Below, in pieces: positions 16,411-24,527 of a stretch of DNA of 26,001 nucleotides. The notes under the pieces are model-generated. The model saw only the letters and a list, made by a program, of their open reading frames with translations, did not search any database and was not told where the DNA came from. The DNA comes from Halieaceae bacterium (GTDB lineage: Bacteria; Pseudomonadota; Gammaproteobacteria; Pseudomonadales; Halieaceae), in the NCBI GenBank assembly GCA_902518075.1, contig CABYEX010000019.1:1-26001 (forward strand), in the 5' to 3' direction. Each line of letters begins with the position of its first letter. Positions within the stretch are counted from its first letter, which is position 1. A program made the position numbers and the translations under genes.

Positions 16411-18696
16411 CTATGGCATGCCGTCGTAGCTGACTTGGAGCGTGTAGGTGGTCGGCTGCTGAATCAGACCAAAAAGCTGTGCATCTCCGCCACCCGCCGA
16501 CGTTCGTGGCAGGTATTGGCCATCATGGCCACTGGCATTTCTGACAGAGAAAACGACGTCCCATGGGCCTTTGGTAACACCGAAGTTAAGCATTAAATTT
16601 TGGTATCGCTCCCGTGCGGGCACATAGGCGTCTGGTGCTGAGAACGGATTGATGCCATCGACTCTGTCGCGCGTCACATAGTTTGCCGACAAGTACATGT
16701 CCCAGCCGCTTACAACGTTGTCACGATTCCAGTTAACGCCAATATTGTGTGTCTCTGGAGCGTAGTTGTAGAGCTCACCTCCTTTTCTGATGGCACCTGG
16801 GTAATTTGAAACCGTACCCGGGTCTGGAACTTCAGTTACCTTTGTATCGGTATACGTGTAAGCGTAATCGATCAGTAAGCTATCAGTGATAGCCCAAGTT
16901 AGCGCCAACTCCGCCGACGTTACATCAGCATCTGTTCCGCCAATCGGCATCGATACTGGGTTTCCTGGCACTGCCACCTGTGCCCATAAGGGAATGTCTT
17001 GCCAGTCGCCGATCACATATGCAGCCTCCACCTGCAGGCGGCCGTCAGCCAATGTCCATTTGGTTCCCAACTCGGTATTGGAGAGCTCGGCTGCGTCTAC
17101 GTCACCGACCTGCTGTATGCCGGCGTTGGCTAGAGCTGTACGGTTGTTTGCGGTGAGAATGATGGGAGCACGATTGGCAGTCGATTGGGTAATGTAAACC
17201 ATGCCGTTTTCACTGGGTGTCCACGTCAGTCCGACTCGGTAGCTCGTGTGGTCGAAAGAGGTTTCTTCAACTGTTGTTGCCACACCACTTCCTTGCGGTC
17301 CAAAGTATGGATCGGAGAAATAAGTGAAGTCAGGGAAAAACGAAGTACTTGAGTAAACACTAGTGTTGGTTCTTTCCTCGTCGTGGAAACGCATCCCGAG
17401 AGAAGCGCTGAACGTCTCGGTAAATGCGTACTCGACCTCGCCATATACTGCCATAGCCTCCGATTCAATTGGATCAGCGGTGCGCTCCCTGTAGAAAAAA
17501 TCTGGGGTATCAACCGTACCACCTGAGTCGCTCTCCGCATCCAGGTAAAACAGACCAGCCAGCCATTGCAACCTGCTGTCGCCTTTCGACACCAACCGAA
17601 TTTCGTTTGTCATAGACTCTGCAGGCTGGTTGAACACTACGCCGCTCTTCTGGGGGCCTAAGCCAATGTCAAATATGAACTCTGAAAAGGTCTCTTTTTT
17701 GGGAGTGTCGACGAACCCGAACGAGTAGCTCAGATCAGCGAAGCCAAGATCCATATCTGCGTGGAGTGTTGTCCAAGAAATCTCGAATTCATTCTTTACT
17801 TGGCCGTCTGGGAAAAGTTCCAAAATGACCTGGGTTTCAATCGGGCTGAGAATCATTTTTCCGCCGGTGCTATCCAGTATCTGGGTCCCCGGCAGAATGT
17901 TGTACTCGGTGTTCCATTCGGAGTGGGTTAATTCAAGATTAAGCTTGTCACTCACCTGCCAGTATACTTTGGCGCGAATTGTGTCCCGAGTGTTGGCGAG
18001 AGGGTCATCAAAATCCGGATTTCCGAATACCTCACCATAACCAGGATCGTCATTTCTTTGGTAGGAGAGGCGGACACCAAAAACATCTTCAACAATCGGA
18101 AGGTTTACTACTGCCCCGACTTGGTAGCCTGAGCCGGGCGTGCCTTCAGTTTGCGAGTAGCTAGCGCGCACCTTGTACCCGAAGTTCTGTAGGTCGACGG
18201 GGTTGGTGCGCATGATGAGGCTACCTGCCGATGAGTCCTGACCGTAGGTTGTGCCTTGCGGACCCCGCAGGATTTCGATGCGCTCGAGATCAAATGTATC
18301 GATCGGCGGCGGATTGGGGGTGCTGATATCGACGTATGGGATGTCGTCTACGTAATAGCCCACCGGAGACTGTGCGTCGGATGCGCTCGATTGGACGATG
18401 CCACTACCCCTTATTTGAACCGATTGCGCTACTGGCTGTTTGTTACCGAATGTTACGGCGCCGGGAATCAGATTAACTACCATCGACACATCGCTGAAAG
18501 TAGGCAGTTCTAATTGCGCTTCAGAGATTGCCTGAATAGACTGAGTGACCGACATTAAACTCTCGGACCGGCGAGTCGCCGTCACTATCACTTCTTCGAG
18601 AACGTATCCGTCCCCGCCTTCCTCTTGTGCCAAAACTGCACCCGAAAAAGGTGCTACCAGTGTCGTCGCGACTACAGAAAAAAGTGCTCTCTTCAT
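16411..18696 (-). CDS. TonB-dependent outer-membrane receptor
   Basis: The 761-residue protein has a signal peptide (1-23, cleaved after VLA), a TonB box VIVTA (36-40), a plug domain with YYVDDIPY and RIEILRGPQGTTYG, and then a long beta-barrel rich in alternating aromatic strands. It would bind a substrate outside the cell and import it to the periplasm using proton-motive force via TonB. I chose the ATG at 18696, because GGGAGG lies five bases upstream (18702-18707); an ATG at 18711 would include that site in the coding region. The substrate is not readable, but the surrounding hydrolases and sugar-acid kinase favour an organic compound over iron chelates. The protein ends …LQVSYDGMP, so the usual terminal Phe/Trp of the barrel signal is followed by extra residues or replaced. 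It is the last minus-strand gene of the kinase-cyclase set, after a 134-base leader holding a repeated motif. Confidence 0.94.
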   Translation of the reverse strand: MKRALFSVVATTLVAPFSGAVLAQEEGGDGYVLEEVIVTATRRSESLMSVTQSIQAISEAQLELPTFSDVSMVVNLIPGAVTFGNKQPVAQSVQIRGSGIVQSSASDAQSPVGYYVDDIPYVDISTPNPPPIDTFDLERIEILRGPQGTTYGQDSSAGSLIMRTNPVDLQNFGYKVRASYSQTEGTPGSGYQVGAVVNLPIVEDVFGVRLSYQRNDDPGYGEVFGNPDFDDPLANTRDTIRAKVYWQVSDKLNLELTHSEWNTEYNILPGTQILDSTGGKMILSPIETQVILELFPDGQVKNEFEISWTTLHADMDLGFADLSYSFGFVDTPKKETFSEFIFDIGLGPQKSGVVFNQPAESMTNEIRLVSKGDSRLQWLAGLFYLDAESDSGGTVDTPDFFYRERTADPIESEAMAVYGEVEYAFTETFSASLGMRFHDEERTNTSVYSSTSFFPDFTYFSDPYFGPQGSGVATTVEETSFDHTSYRVGLTWTPSENGMVYITQSTANRAPIILTANNRTALANAGIQQVGDVDAAELSNTELGTKWTLADGRLQVEAAYVIGDWQDIPLWAQVAVPGNPVSMPIGGTDADVTSAELALTWAITDSLLIDYAYTYTDTKVTEVPDPGTVSNYPGAIRKGGELYNYAPETHNIGVNWNRDNVVSGWDMYLSANYVTRDRVDGINPFSAPDAYVPARERYQNLMLNFGVTKGPWDVVFSVRNASGHDGQYLPRTSAGGGDAQLFGLIQQPTTYTLQVSYDGMP

Positions 18697-18811
18697 ATCC
18701 GCCTCCCGCATGGCGATTTGTTATTTTCTACAGATACTTATGCTTATAAATTCTTACCAAGTCCACTCTATTAGCTGCCCTTGTAGCCCTCAACCGAGCT
18801 CCAAGGCAAGT

Positions 18812-18830
18812 TCCCCCATTTTTTTGGGGG
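18812..18830. promoter_or_regulatory. TCCCCCATTT motif with C5/G5 inverted repeat upstream of the TonB receptor
   Basis: CCCCC (18813-18817) and GGGGG (18826-18830) pair around an eight-base AT loop. The left arm contains the decamer TCCCCCATTT seen in two other intergenic regions. It lies immediately after the first cyclase stop (18831) and about 115 bases upstream of the receptor start. There is no U-tract after the stem on the minus-strand transcript, so it is not a typical intrinsic terminator. It could be an operator or a weak RNA hairpin. Confidence 0.4.
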
Positions 18831-19565
18831 CTACAGCACCTCCTCAATCGCTATTGCCCGAACCCATGATCCTTCCATCCTCTCAACATTAAGCGGCAGA
18901 CTCATGAAAAAGACTCGATCCGAGGTAAGCTTTTCGATGTTTACGAGCGGGTAGACTATAGGGATATTGTTGCCAGTCATGGCTCTGTGCGTGGGACTGT
19001 TGTCTGGTTCTGGCGCGTTCATATTTGTCTCCCAAGAGATGCCCGGTACGCCAGGGCCAAACATTTTTATCCGCATTTCCTCGGCCAGCCATCTGGCTGT
19101 TTCTTCGATCATCACAGGTTGGTCTTCACCTGCGTAGCGGCTTGTCAGAAGCACGATGTCGCCCATTCGAACGTTGCTAAGATGTTTTGGGAGGATCGGT
19201 TCTCCTTTCAGGTGGTTTAACCGACAGACGCAGGCTTCACCGTAATAGGTATCTAAGGGCATATCCCAGATACCGAGCATGCCGTCAGGCAGATCGCTCC
19301 AGTTGTCGTTGTGGCCAACGCCAAGCTGAATGTGCGAACCCATATGACCACTTGTTCCAGCGATTGGCCACTCGGGTATCGTGCGAACATTACCTCCAAT
19401 TAAGTGCTCTACTGTATTGTCCTTTTGGTTAACTGTCTCTTCTACGATCCATGGCATGTCGTAAACGTCACGAGTTCCCTCCTCGACAGTGCCGTCGAGA
19501 CGCGTTAGGCGGGATCTAATCGGCCAGCTGAGATCTACAATTCTTTGATCCTTAAGGCTTATCAT
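18831..19565 (-). CDS. Cyclase family protein (kynurenine-formamidase fold), paralog 1
   Basis: The 244-residue protein belongs to the cyclase/kynurenine-formamidase family, metal enzymes that hydrolyse amides, lactams or lactones. The canonical HxGTHxDxPxH motif appears here as HMGSHIQLGVGH (74-85), with His74, His78 and His85 kept but Gln80 where Asp is usual. The C-terminal half keeps the family's THR…IPIV (His193) and DRVFFMSLPL elements, but Tyr205 stands where the family usually has a metal-ligand Glu. There is no signal peptide. Its ATG overlaps the TGA of paralog 2 as ATGA (19562-19565), so the two are translationally coupled and likely made in similar amounts, perhaps as a hetero-oligomer. 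The substrate is unknown; an amide or lactone of the compound imported by the adjacent receptor is a reasonable guess. Confidence 0.87.
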   Translation of the reverse strand: MISLKDQRIVDLSWPIRSRLTRLDGTVEEGTRDVYDMPWIVEETVNQKDNTVEHLIGGNVRTIPEWPIAGTSGHMGSHIQLGVGHNDNWSDLPDGMLGIWDMPLDTYYGEACVCRLNHLKGEPILPKHLSNVRMGDIVLLTSRYAGEDQPVMIEETARWLAEEMRIKMFGPGVPGISWETNMNAPEPDNSPTHRAMTGNNIPIVYPLVNIEKLTSDRVFFMSLPLNVERMEGSWVRAIAIEEVL

Positions 19566-20380
19566 CGGTTCGACTCTTCTGGCTCGAAGGCGACGGCGCG
19601 AATGAAGCTGGCCTCAAACTTCTCAAAATTAAACGGTAGGCCGAAATACAATACGCGGTCAGCGCTCAGTGATTTGATATTTACAAGTGGATGTGCAATC
19701 GGAACATTGGCTGAGAGCAACGTGCGACGCACCGGTGAGTTTTTTGGCGGCTGGAGTTTTAGATCGTATTGCCAATCTACACCGGTTGCCTCCAAGCCCA
19801 ACATTCTGATCTTCCGATCTTGGACCAGCCATTTTGCGGTCTCATTTGACAGCCATGGCTGTTCTAATCCCTCAAAAGGGCTGGACATCAAGACGATGTC
19901 TCCCTCTTTTATGTTGCTAAGGTGTTTTGGGAGTATTTCAATCCCGCGAATATCGCCCTCTTCACTTTTCATGCGCCAACCGACGCCTCGAGGATAATCG
20001 TCCGCATGCTCAAGCGGCTGTGGACTGAGGTTATCGAGGTAACACACTGCCGCTTCGCCGACGAAAGTTTCAATCGGCATTTCCCAGAGACCTAACATAT
20101 CGTCAGGCATTCCGGGCCAGTGGCTGATGTGACCCTTGCCGCCTTGTACATGGGCGCCATTATGGGAGGTCAACCGCTCCTGATGGTAAGTATCATCATC
20201 TTCTGGCGCCGCATACAGTGTGAAAAGGGAATTGTCTCCGGGGAAAACACCCTCATGCATAATCCAGGGCGTGCCATATGGGTCGGTACCGCCTTCTTCA
20301 AGGCTGCCGTCAATGCGATGCACTCGCGGCTTGATCCGCGGACTCAGATCAACAGGTCGGTAACCGTCTAGAGAAAACAT
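19562..20380 (-). CDS. Cyclase family protein (kynurenine-formamidase fold), paralog 2
   Basis: The 272-residue protein is clearly related to paralog 1 throughout: DLS start, PW-I, W-MPDDMLGLWEMPIETF, ILPKHLSN, PLVNI. It has an extra loop of about 20 residues (125-146). Its metal motif reads HNGAHVQGGKGH (73-84) with Gln79 in the Asp position, as in paralog 1. Unlike paralog 1, the downstream His is replaced by Arg218 (SPVRR), and His230 occupies the usual Glu position. It may therefore be catalytically altered or support its partner. The ATG at 20380 lacks an obvious ribosome-binding site. It follows the OtnK-like kinase by 60 bases on the same strand and is coupled to paralog 1 by an ATGA overlap. 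A TTCACCCATTT element lies about 50 bases upstream, overlapping the kinase stop. Confidence 0.85.
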   Translation of the reverse strand: MFSLDGYRPVDLSPRIKPRVHRIDGSLEEGGTDPYGTPWIMHEGVFPGDNSLFTLYAAPEDDDTYHQERLTSHNGAHVQGGKGHISHWPGMPDDMLGLWEMPIETFVGEAAVCYLDNLSPQPLEHADDYPRGVGWRMKSEEGDIRGIEILPKHLSNIKEGDIVLMSSPFEGLEQPWLSNETAKWLVQDRKIRMLGLEATGVDWQYDLKLQPPKNSPVRRTLLSANVPIAHPLVNIKSLSADRVLYFGLPFNFEKFEASFIRAVAFEPEESNR

Positions 20381-20440
20381 TGGTTAAGACTACGCTTGTG
20401 TGGATGACACAACAATAAATACGGAGGAATGTTCACCCAT

Positions 20441-21724
20441 TTAGCCCAGCATATCAGCCTCGCGCAAGCGCTCTATTGCAATGAAGAAAAAATCATCTTT
20501 TGGTATTGCGCCAGCCTTTAAAACGAAAGAGGTCGGCTTGGTTCCCGCTTGATGACAGTATCCCCCGCTAAGCTCATCAAAACCTGCGACGGCCACTTTT
20601 TTGACATTTAGTGCGCTCATGACCTGGCCCGAGGTCTCTCCTCCCGCAACCACAAATTTTCGGACACCTAGGGTATGCAGTCCACTGGCCACTTCACCCA
20701 GGATTCGGTCGGCGAGATCAGCAGCGCCTTGCCGTCCCAGCTTACTTTGCGTTATTTTGAGCCCTTCGACGTCGACAGAAGTGCTCACGCTGATAGGCCC
20801 GCTGGCAATGTTGTCAGCCGCCCACGACAGGACGTGGTCGACATAATCAGATCGCTCCGCCGCTTCAATCAAATCCACGCGAAATGTAGGATGGCGTTGC
20901 TCAAAATATGCCACCTGACTCAGCGTGGCTGCGGCGCAACTCCCAGCGATAAAAGCTTCATGCCCCGGGCTGGCTGAAAGATGAGTTTGTGGTTCTGTCA
21001 TTCTTATGGCGCAGTCACGTTGTTGCCAAGCGCGCGCGAGAAAGACGGGTAATGCATCAGCGCCGGTGGTTAATGGCCAGTCGAGTGCAAAATTAGCAAT
21101 GCGTGCCATGTCCTCATCATCCGCAGCATCTGTGATGTAGAAGGTTGTAGCGTCGCCATCCTGAATGTATTTTTCAATCGCGTCCGGTCCTTGGCTCAAA
21201 ATTTCGCGGGAGATCAGCCCAACTTTCCGTTGGGATTGCATTTGCAATACTTCAACAAGGTTTGAATTTGTCATCGGTGTTACTGGATCATCACGTTTAA
21301 ACGATTCGCCCAATGGCGTCTTACCCAGATATAAAATTCCATCTACAAGCGTCACTGTGTAGCGAGGGAATGCGGGACAAAATAGCGTTTGCCGCCCACC
21401 CACTGCGCCTAGCATCGCGTCAGCTATTGGTCCAATGTTGCCTTTTTCCGTGGAATCGAAAGTCGCGCAGTACTTGTAGAAAAACCGCTTACAACCGATA
21501 TCCTGCAGTGCTTGAACTGCGCTTACCGCCTCCTCCTGAGCCAGCGCCGCATCCACCAACCGAATTTTGCGAGCGACGACAACCGCCGTTGCCGTAGACT
21601 CTGCTACCTGAGGAAGTTCATCGACCGAAGTAACTAAAGGGCACTCGACACCCTCACTTTCTAACAGGCTAGCGACCATCATGCCGCCCGTTAAATCATC
21701 GGCCAAAACCCCTAGTTCAATCAT
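20441..21724 (-). CDS. otnK: Four-carbon acid sugar kinase, 3-oxo-tetronate kinase-like
   Basis: The 427-residue protein is a DUF1537/four-carbon acid sugar kinase. It opens with GVLADDLTGG, the substrate-domain signature. It then has FYKYCATFDSTEKGNIGPIADAM (from about residue 82), a stretch characteristic of the OtnK branch, and ends in the nucleotide-binding domain with VVAGGETSGQV and LKAGAIP. OtnK phosphorylates 3-oxo-tetronate (2-dehydro-tetronate) at C4 with ATP, ahead of decarboxylation by OtnC to a triose phosphate. Neither OtnC nor OtnI, the usual partners, is in the window, so either they lie elsewhere or this kinase has a different acid-sugar substrate. ATG at 21724 has AGG eight bases upstream. 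It heads the minus-strand set kinase, cyclase 2, cyclase 1, receptor, and is divergent from the aldo/keto reductase across 149 bases. Symbol by resemblance only. Confidence 0.85.
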   Translation of the reverse strand: MIELGVLADDLTGGMMVASLLESEGVECPLVTSVDELPQVAESTATAVVVARKIRLVDAALAQEEAVSAVQALQDIGCKRFFYKYCATFDSTEKGNIGPIADAMLGAVGGRQTLFCPAFPRYTVTLVDGILYLGKTPLGESFKRDDPVTPMTNSNLVEVLQMQSQRKVGLISREILSQGPDAIEKYIQDGDATTFYITDAADDEDMARIANFALDWPLTTGADALPVFLARAWQQRDCAIRMTEPQTHLSASPGHEAFIAGSCAAATLSQVAYFEQRHPTFRVDLIEAAERSDYVDHVLSWAADNIASGPISVSTSVDVEGLKITQSKLGRQGAADLADRILGEVASGLHTLGVRKFVVAGGETSGQVMSALNVKKVAVAGFDELSGGYCHQAGTKPTSFVLKAGAIPKDDFFFIAIERLREADMLG

Positions 21725-21831
21725 TCTGAAGACCTATCCGCTGCTAAATAAAGACTTAATTCCATCGGGATGATGGGTGAAAAGTAGAAAAGCATCTTTT
21801 TATATCAGTGGGAAGTAGGACAAGATTAAAG

Positions 21832-21841
21832 TCCCCCATTT
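21832..21841. promoter_or_regulatory. Candidate operator TCCCCCATTT upstream of the aldo/keto reductase
   Basis: Exact decamer TCCCCCATTT in the 149-base gap between the divergent kinase and aldo/keto reductase, 33 bases before the latter's ATG. An opposing ATGGGTGAA (21773-21781) about 50 bases away resembles the reverse complement of the TTCACCCAT variant near the cyclase 2 start. The two could form a spaced pair of sites serving both divergent genes. The operator role is inferred from recurrence only. Confidence 0.4.
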
Positions 21842-21873
21842 GATTTGTTGCTGAGTGGAGAAGGACACAGGTT

Positions 21874-22878
21874 ATGCAATATAGGGACTTAGGTGGATCA
21901 GAGATACCCGCATCTATCGTGGGTTTGGGAACCTACCTGGCCGGTAGCGGTAACAATGACGGAGAGTACATCACCGCAATAAATAAAGCGCTTGACCACG
22001 GCGTTACGTTAATTGACACCGCCCCCTCATACGGCTGGGGTCATAGCGAACAGGTGGTTGGACAGGCGATAAAGGGGCGTCGCGACGACGTCGTCATCGC
22101 AACCAAATGTGGGTTGTGGTGGCATGATGAGCGAGGCTCACCTATTGGTGAAAAAGACGGCAAAGATGTGAGACTGAGTCTGCGGCCGGACACCATTAGG
22201 ATCGAAGTTGAGGACAGCTTACGTAGGCTAGATATAGAAACAATTGACCTGCTGCAGTGTCATAAGCCTGCTGTGGAGCCTGAGTTGACACCGATCGAGG
22301 AGACTATGGCCTGCCTGGCGGCGCTAAAGGAGGAAGGTAAGGTCCGTGCGATTGGTATTTCCAATGTCTCCATCGAGCAATTAGACCGGTACCGGGTCGC
22401 AGGCGAGCTTGCCAGCCATCAGTGTCGATACAGCATGTTGTTTCGCGCACCCGAGGATGACGTCTTGCCATATTGCGCTGAGCATAATGTCGCGAGTATT
22501 TGCTACATGTCACTGGAGCAAGGTCTTTTGACCGGCAAAGTCGGCCCAGATCGCAGTTTCAATGCGGGGGATTGGCGCGCAAATGCAGAGCAGTGGCTAC
22601 CATGGTTCAGGCGAGAGAACCGGCAGAAGTTATTAGATATGTTCTCAGGTTGGCAGGATCTGCTCGAGCACCACAATTGTACAATCGCGCAACTGGTCAT
22701 AGCTTGGACCGCAGCCCAGCCTGGCGCCACACATATTTTGTGCGGATTACGGACTGCAGACCAAGGCATTGAGGCTGCAGGTGCTGCTGCCATTCTGCTC
22801 AGCGAGAGTGATGTTCAACGCATAAGTAGCGACCTGACTGCTCTCGGTAATCCCGTCACAGAAGAGCTCGGAGGTTAG
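21874..22878 (+). CDS. Aldo/keto reductase
   Basis: The 334-residue TIM-barrel oxidoreductase has the complete catalytic tetrad: Asp48 and Tyr53 in DTAPSYGWGHSE, Lys78 in ATKCG, and His130 in LLQCHKP. The GISN strand (near 163) and the C-terminal ILCGLR phosphate-binding segment for NADP are also present. It reduces an aldehyde or ketone, or oxidises a sugar at C1, in the cytoplasm. The YGxGxSE form is common in sugar-acting members such as L-fucose/D-threo-aldose dehydrogenases, so a sugar-to-lactone oxidation feeding the downstream lactonase-like enzyme is plausible (inference). The ATG at 21874 is preceded by GGAGAAGGA with eight-base spacing. It is the first gene of a plus-strand unit with the carboxylesterase and amidohydrolase, and is divergent from the OtnK-like kinase. 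Confidence 0.93.
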   Translation: MQYRDLGGSEIPASIVGLGTYLAGSGNNDGEYITAINKALDHGVTLIDTAPSYGWGHSEQVVGQAIKGRRDDVVIATKCGLWWHDERGSPIGEKDGKDVRLSLRPDTIRIEVEDSLRRLDIETIDLLQCHKPAVEPELTPIEETMACLAALKEEGKVRAIGISNVSIEQLDRYRVAGELASHQCRYSMLFRAPEDDVLPYCAEHNVASICYMSLEQGLLTGKVGPDRSFNAGDWRANAEQWLPWFRRENRQKLLDMFSGWQDLLEHHNCTIAQLVIAWTAAQPGATHILCGLRTADQGIEAAGAAAILLSESDVQRISSDLTALGNPVTEELGG

Positions 22879-22959
22879 AGGTTTAATTGTACGGATTGAA
22901 AAGAAACTACTGTGAGACCTTTTTTCCCGGAGCTCGCAAGTCTCCGTCGATGTAATGAC

Positions 22960-24420
22960 ATGTCCGTCACATCAACCAGACTAGGAAAGGTTCGGGGCCA
23001 GGAAGATGCCTATGGCCACGCTTTTCTGGGCTTGCGATATGGCGATTCACCCGCAGGTGCGCGGCGTTTTTTACCACCGATTGCAGCGCCTGCATGGAAC
23101 GGAGTTCATGATGCGACCCGTTATCCAAATCGTGCCATGCAGACTGACTCGCCAGGAATCTTTAAGCGAGATGTCCCGGGCGAATGCAGCGAAGATTGCT
23201 TATTTTTAAATATCTATACACCGGCGCCAGACAATAAGGCGCGTCCTGTTATGGTCTGGATCCACGGTGGCGCATTTGTCCGCGGATCCGCAAACGAATA
23301 CGACGGTTCAGTACTCGCAATGCAAGGGGATATTGTTGTTGTCACGGTTAACTTTCGTCTAGGCGTATTCGGCTTTTTTGGGCTCTCAGACTTTGGATCC
23401 GAGTATGCCGGTTCGGAATCAAATGGTATTCGCGATGTCCTCCTCGCGCTCGAGTGGCTCCGGGACAACATAGCCGATTATGGTGGCGATCCCGGCAACG
23501 TCACAATATCGGGTGAGTCCTCCGGTGCCACCATGGTCATGACCCTGCTCGCTGTGCCCGCGGCAGACTCTCTTTATCACAAGGCGATTGCGCACAGTGC
23601 CACGTGTGTTTTTAGGGAAAAAACTGATCGCACGGAGCAATTGAGTGATTGCATTGGAGTCGAGCCGAACCAGCTGCTTGACAGGCTAAAAACAATGCCC
23701 GCCAATGAAATCGCTAATATCAATTTCCCAATTGGAGTGTACGTTGACGGGGACGTCATTACGCGCTCGACTATGGAGGCGATTCGTGATCGGGGTGCCT
23801 CCGGCGTGCCGCTGCTGATTGGTAGCAATTTGCGAGAGGGTACTTTGTATACCTTAGGTCAGCACACTGACAAGGAGCACTACTCAGGGTTGAATCAAGC
23901 ATTAGCGAAAGAGACGTTGCTTGGGGCTGACCCATCAACTTTCTTGGGCGCACTGCGTAGCGAGTTCCCAACTGCATCTCCTGGCACTTTCCATGAAATG
24001 ATTTGGAACAATATGTTCAGACGGATTTGCCTAATTGCGGCAGAAACCGCTTCAGGCGCTGGATGTGGCGCTTGGTTTTATCGTTTTGACATGGCAGCTG
24101 ATTTGCCAGGGATGGAAGATTTGGGCGCGGCCCACGCTAGTGAACTTGCTTTTACGTTCAATATTTTTGAAAAGTCAGAAACGCACTGTCTGATTTTCCA
24201 TGATCGAAATAATCCTGAGGTCCAGCGTGTCGCAAGAGTCTGGTCTGATGCCATTACTCGCTTCGTCGCAAACGGTGATCCCAATGGTGGTGACCTGCCA
24301 TACTGGCCCGCGTACGACAATAATGACCGAAGTTGTCTGATTATCGATAAAGCGCTCAGAGCCGAATCCGATCCCGATGAGCAAATGCGGTCGTTGTGGA
24401 ATAGCGAAGCGGTTACATGA
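22960..24420 (+). CDS. Type B carboxylesterase
   Basis: The 486-residue alpha/beta-hydrolase of the cholinesterase/carboxylesterase B family has the EDCLFLNIYTP block, oxyanion WIHGGAF, nucleophile Ser187 in GESSG, candidate acid Glu293 (NLREGT), and His392 in AAHASEL. It hydrolyses carboxylic esters. No signal peptide is visible, so it probably acts in the cytoplasm, for example removing acyl decorations from an imported compound. The start is uncertain. I chose the ATG at 22960 because the protein then opens with the family's short strand ahead of LGKVRG. A GTG at 22912 in the same frame adds 16 residues, and neither has a clear ribosome-binding site. It follows the aldo/keto reductase on the same strand by about 80 bases and precedes the amidohydrolase by about 107 bases, consistent with one operon. 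Confidence 0.92.
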   Translation: MSVTSTRLGKVRGQEDAYGHAFLGLRYGDSPAGARRFLPPIAAPAWNGVHDATRYPNRAMQTDSPGIFKRDVPGECSEDCLFLNIYTPAPDNKARPVMVWIHGGAFVRGSANEYDGSVLAMQGDIVVVTVNFRLGVFGFFGLSDFGSEYAGSESNGIRDVLLALEWLRDNIADYGGDPGNVTISGESSGATMVMTLLAVPAADSLYHKAIAHSATCVFREKTDRTEQLSDCIGVEPNQLLDRLKTMPANEIANINFPIGVYVDGDVITRSTMEAIRDRGASGVPLLIGSNLREGTLYTLGQHTDKEHYSGLNQALAKETLLGADPSTFLGALRSEFPTASPGTFHEMIWNNMFRRICLIAAETASGAGCGAWFYRFDMAADLPGMEDLGAAHASELAFTFNIFEKSETHCLIFHDRNNPEVQRVARVWSDAITRFVANGDPNGGDLPYWPAYDNNDRSCLIIDKALRAESDPDEQMRSLWNSEAVT

Positions 24421-24527
24421 ACTCGCATTGCGGGTAAATCGATTTTAGAGAAGGTGAGCATTGCCTTCCTGCACCAATTCGAGCAAGTTTTTCAGCGATG
24501 TGTCGTAAGAAGAATTCAGGAGGCGTC

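Noticed and set aside
18813..18830. C5/G5 hairpin as a terminator for the first cyclase
   Set aside because: The poly-A/T is in the loop and no U-tract follows the stem on the minus-strand transcript.
19545..19997. 150-residue plus-strand frame
   Set aside because: It is antisense to the coupled cyclase genes, which have clear family motifs; no independent support.
20421..20524. Plus-strand GGAGG followed by ATG and a 31-codon frame
   Set aside because: Most of it is antisense to the kinase 3' end and it has no recognisable content; a chance match.
24421..24527. GAAGG…CCTTC hairpin between esterase and amidohydrolase as a terminator
   Set aside because: Only five pairs with a nine-base loop and no T-run; too weak to support.
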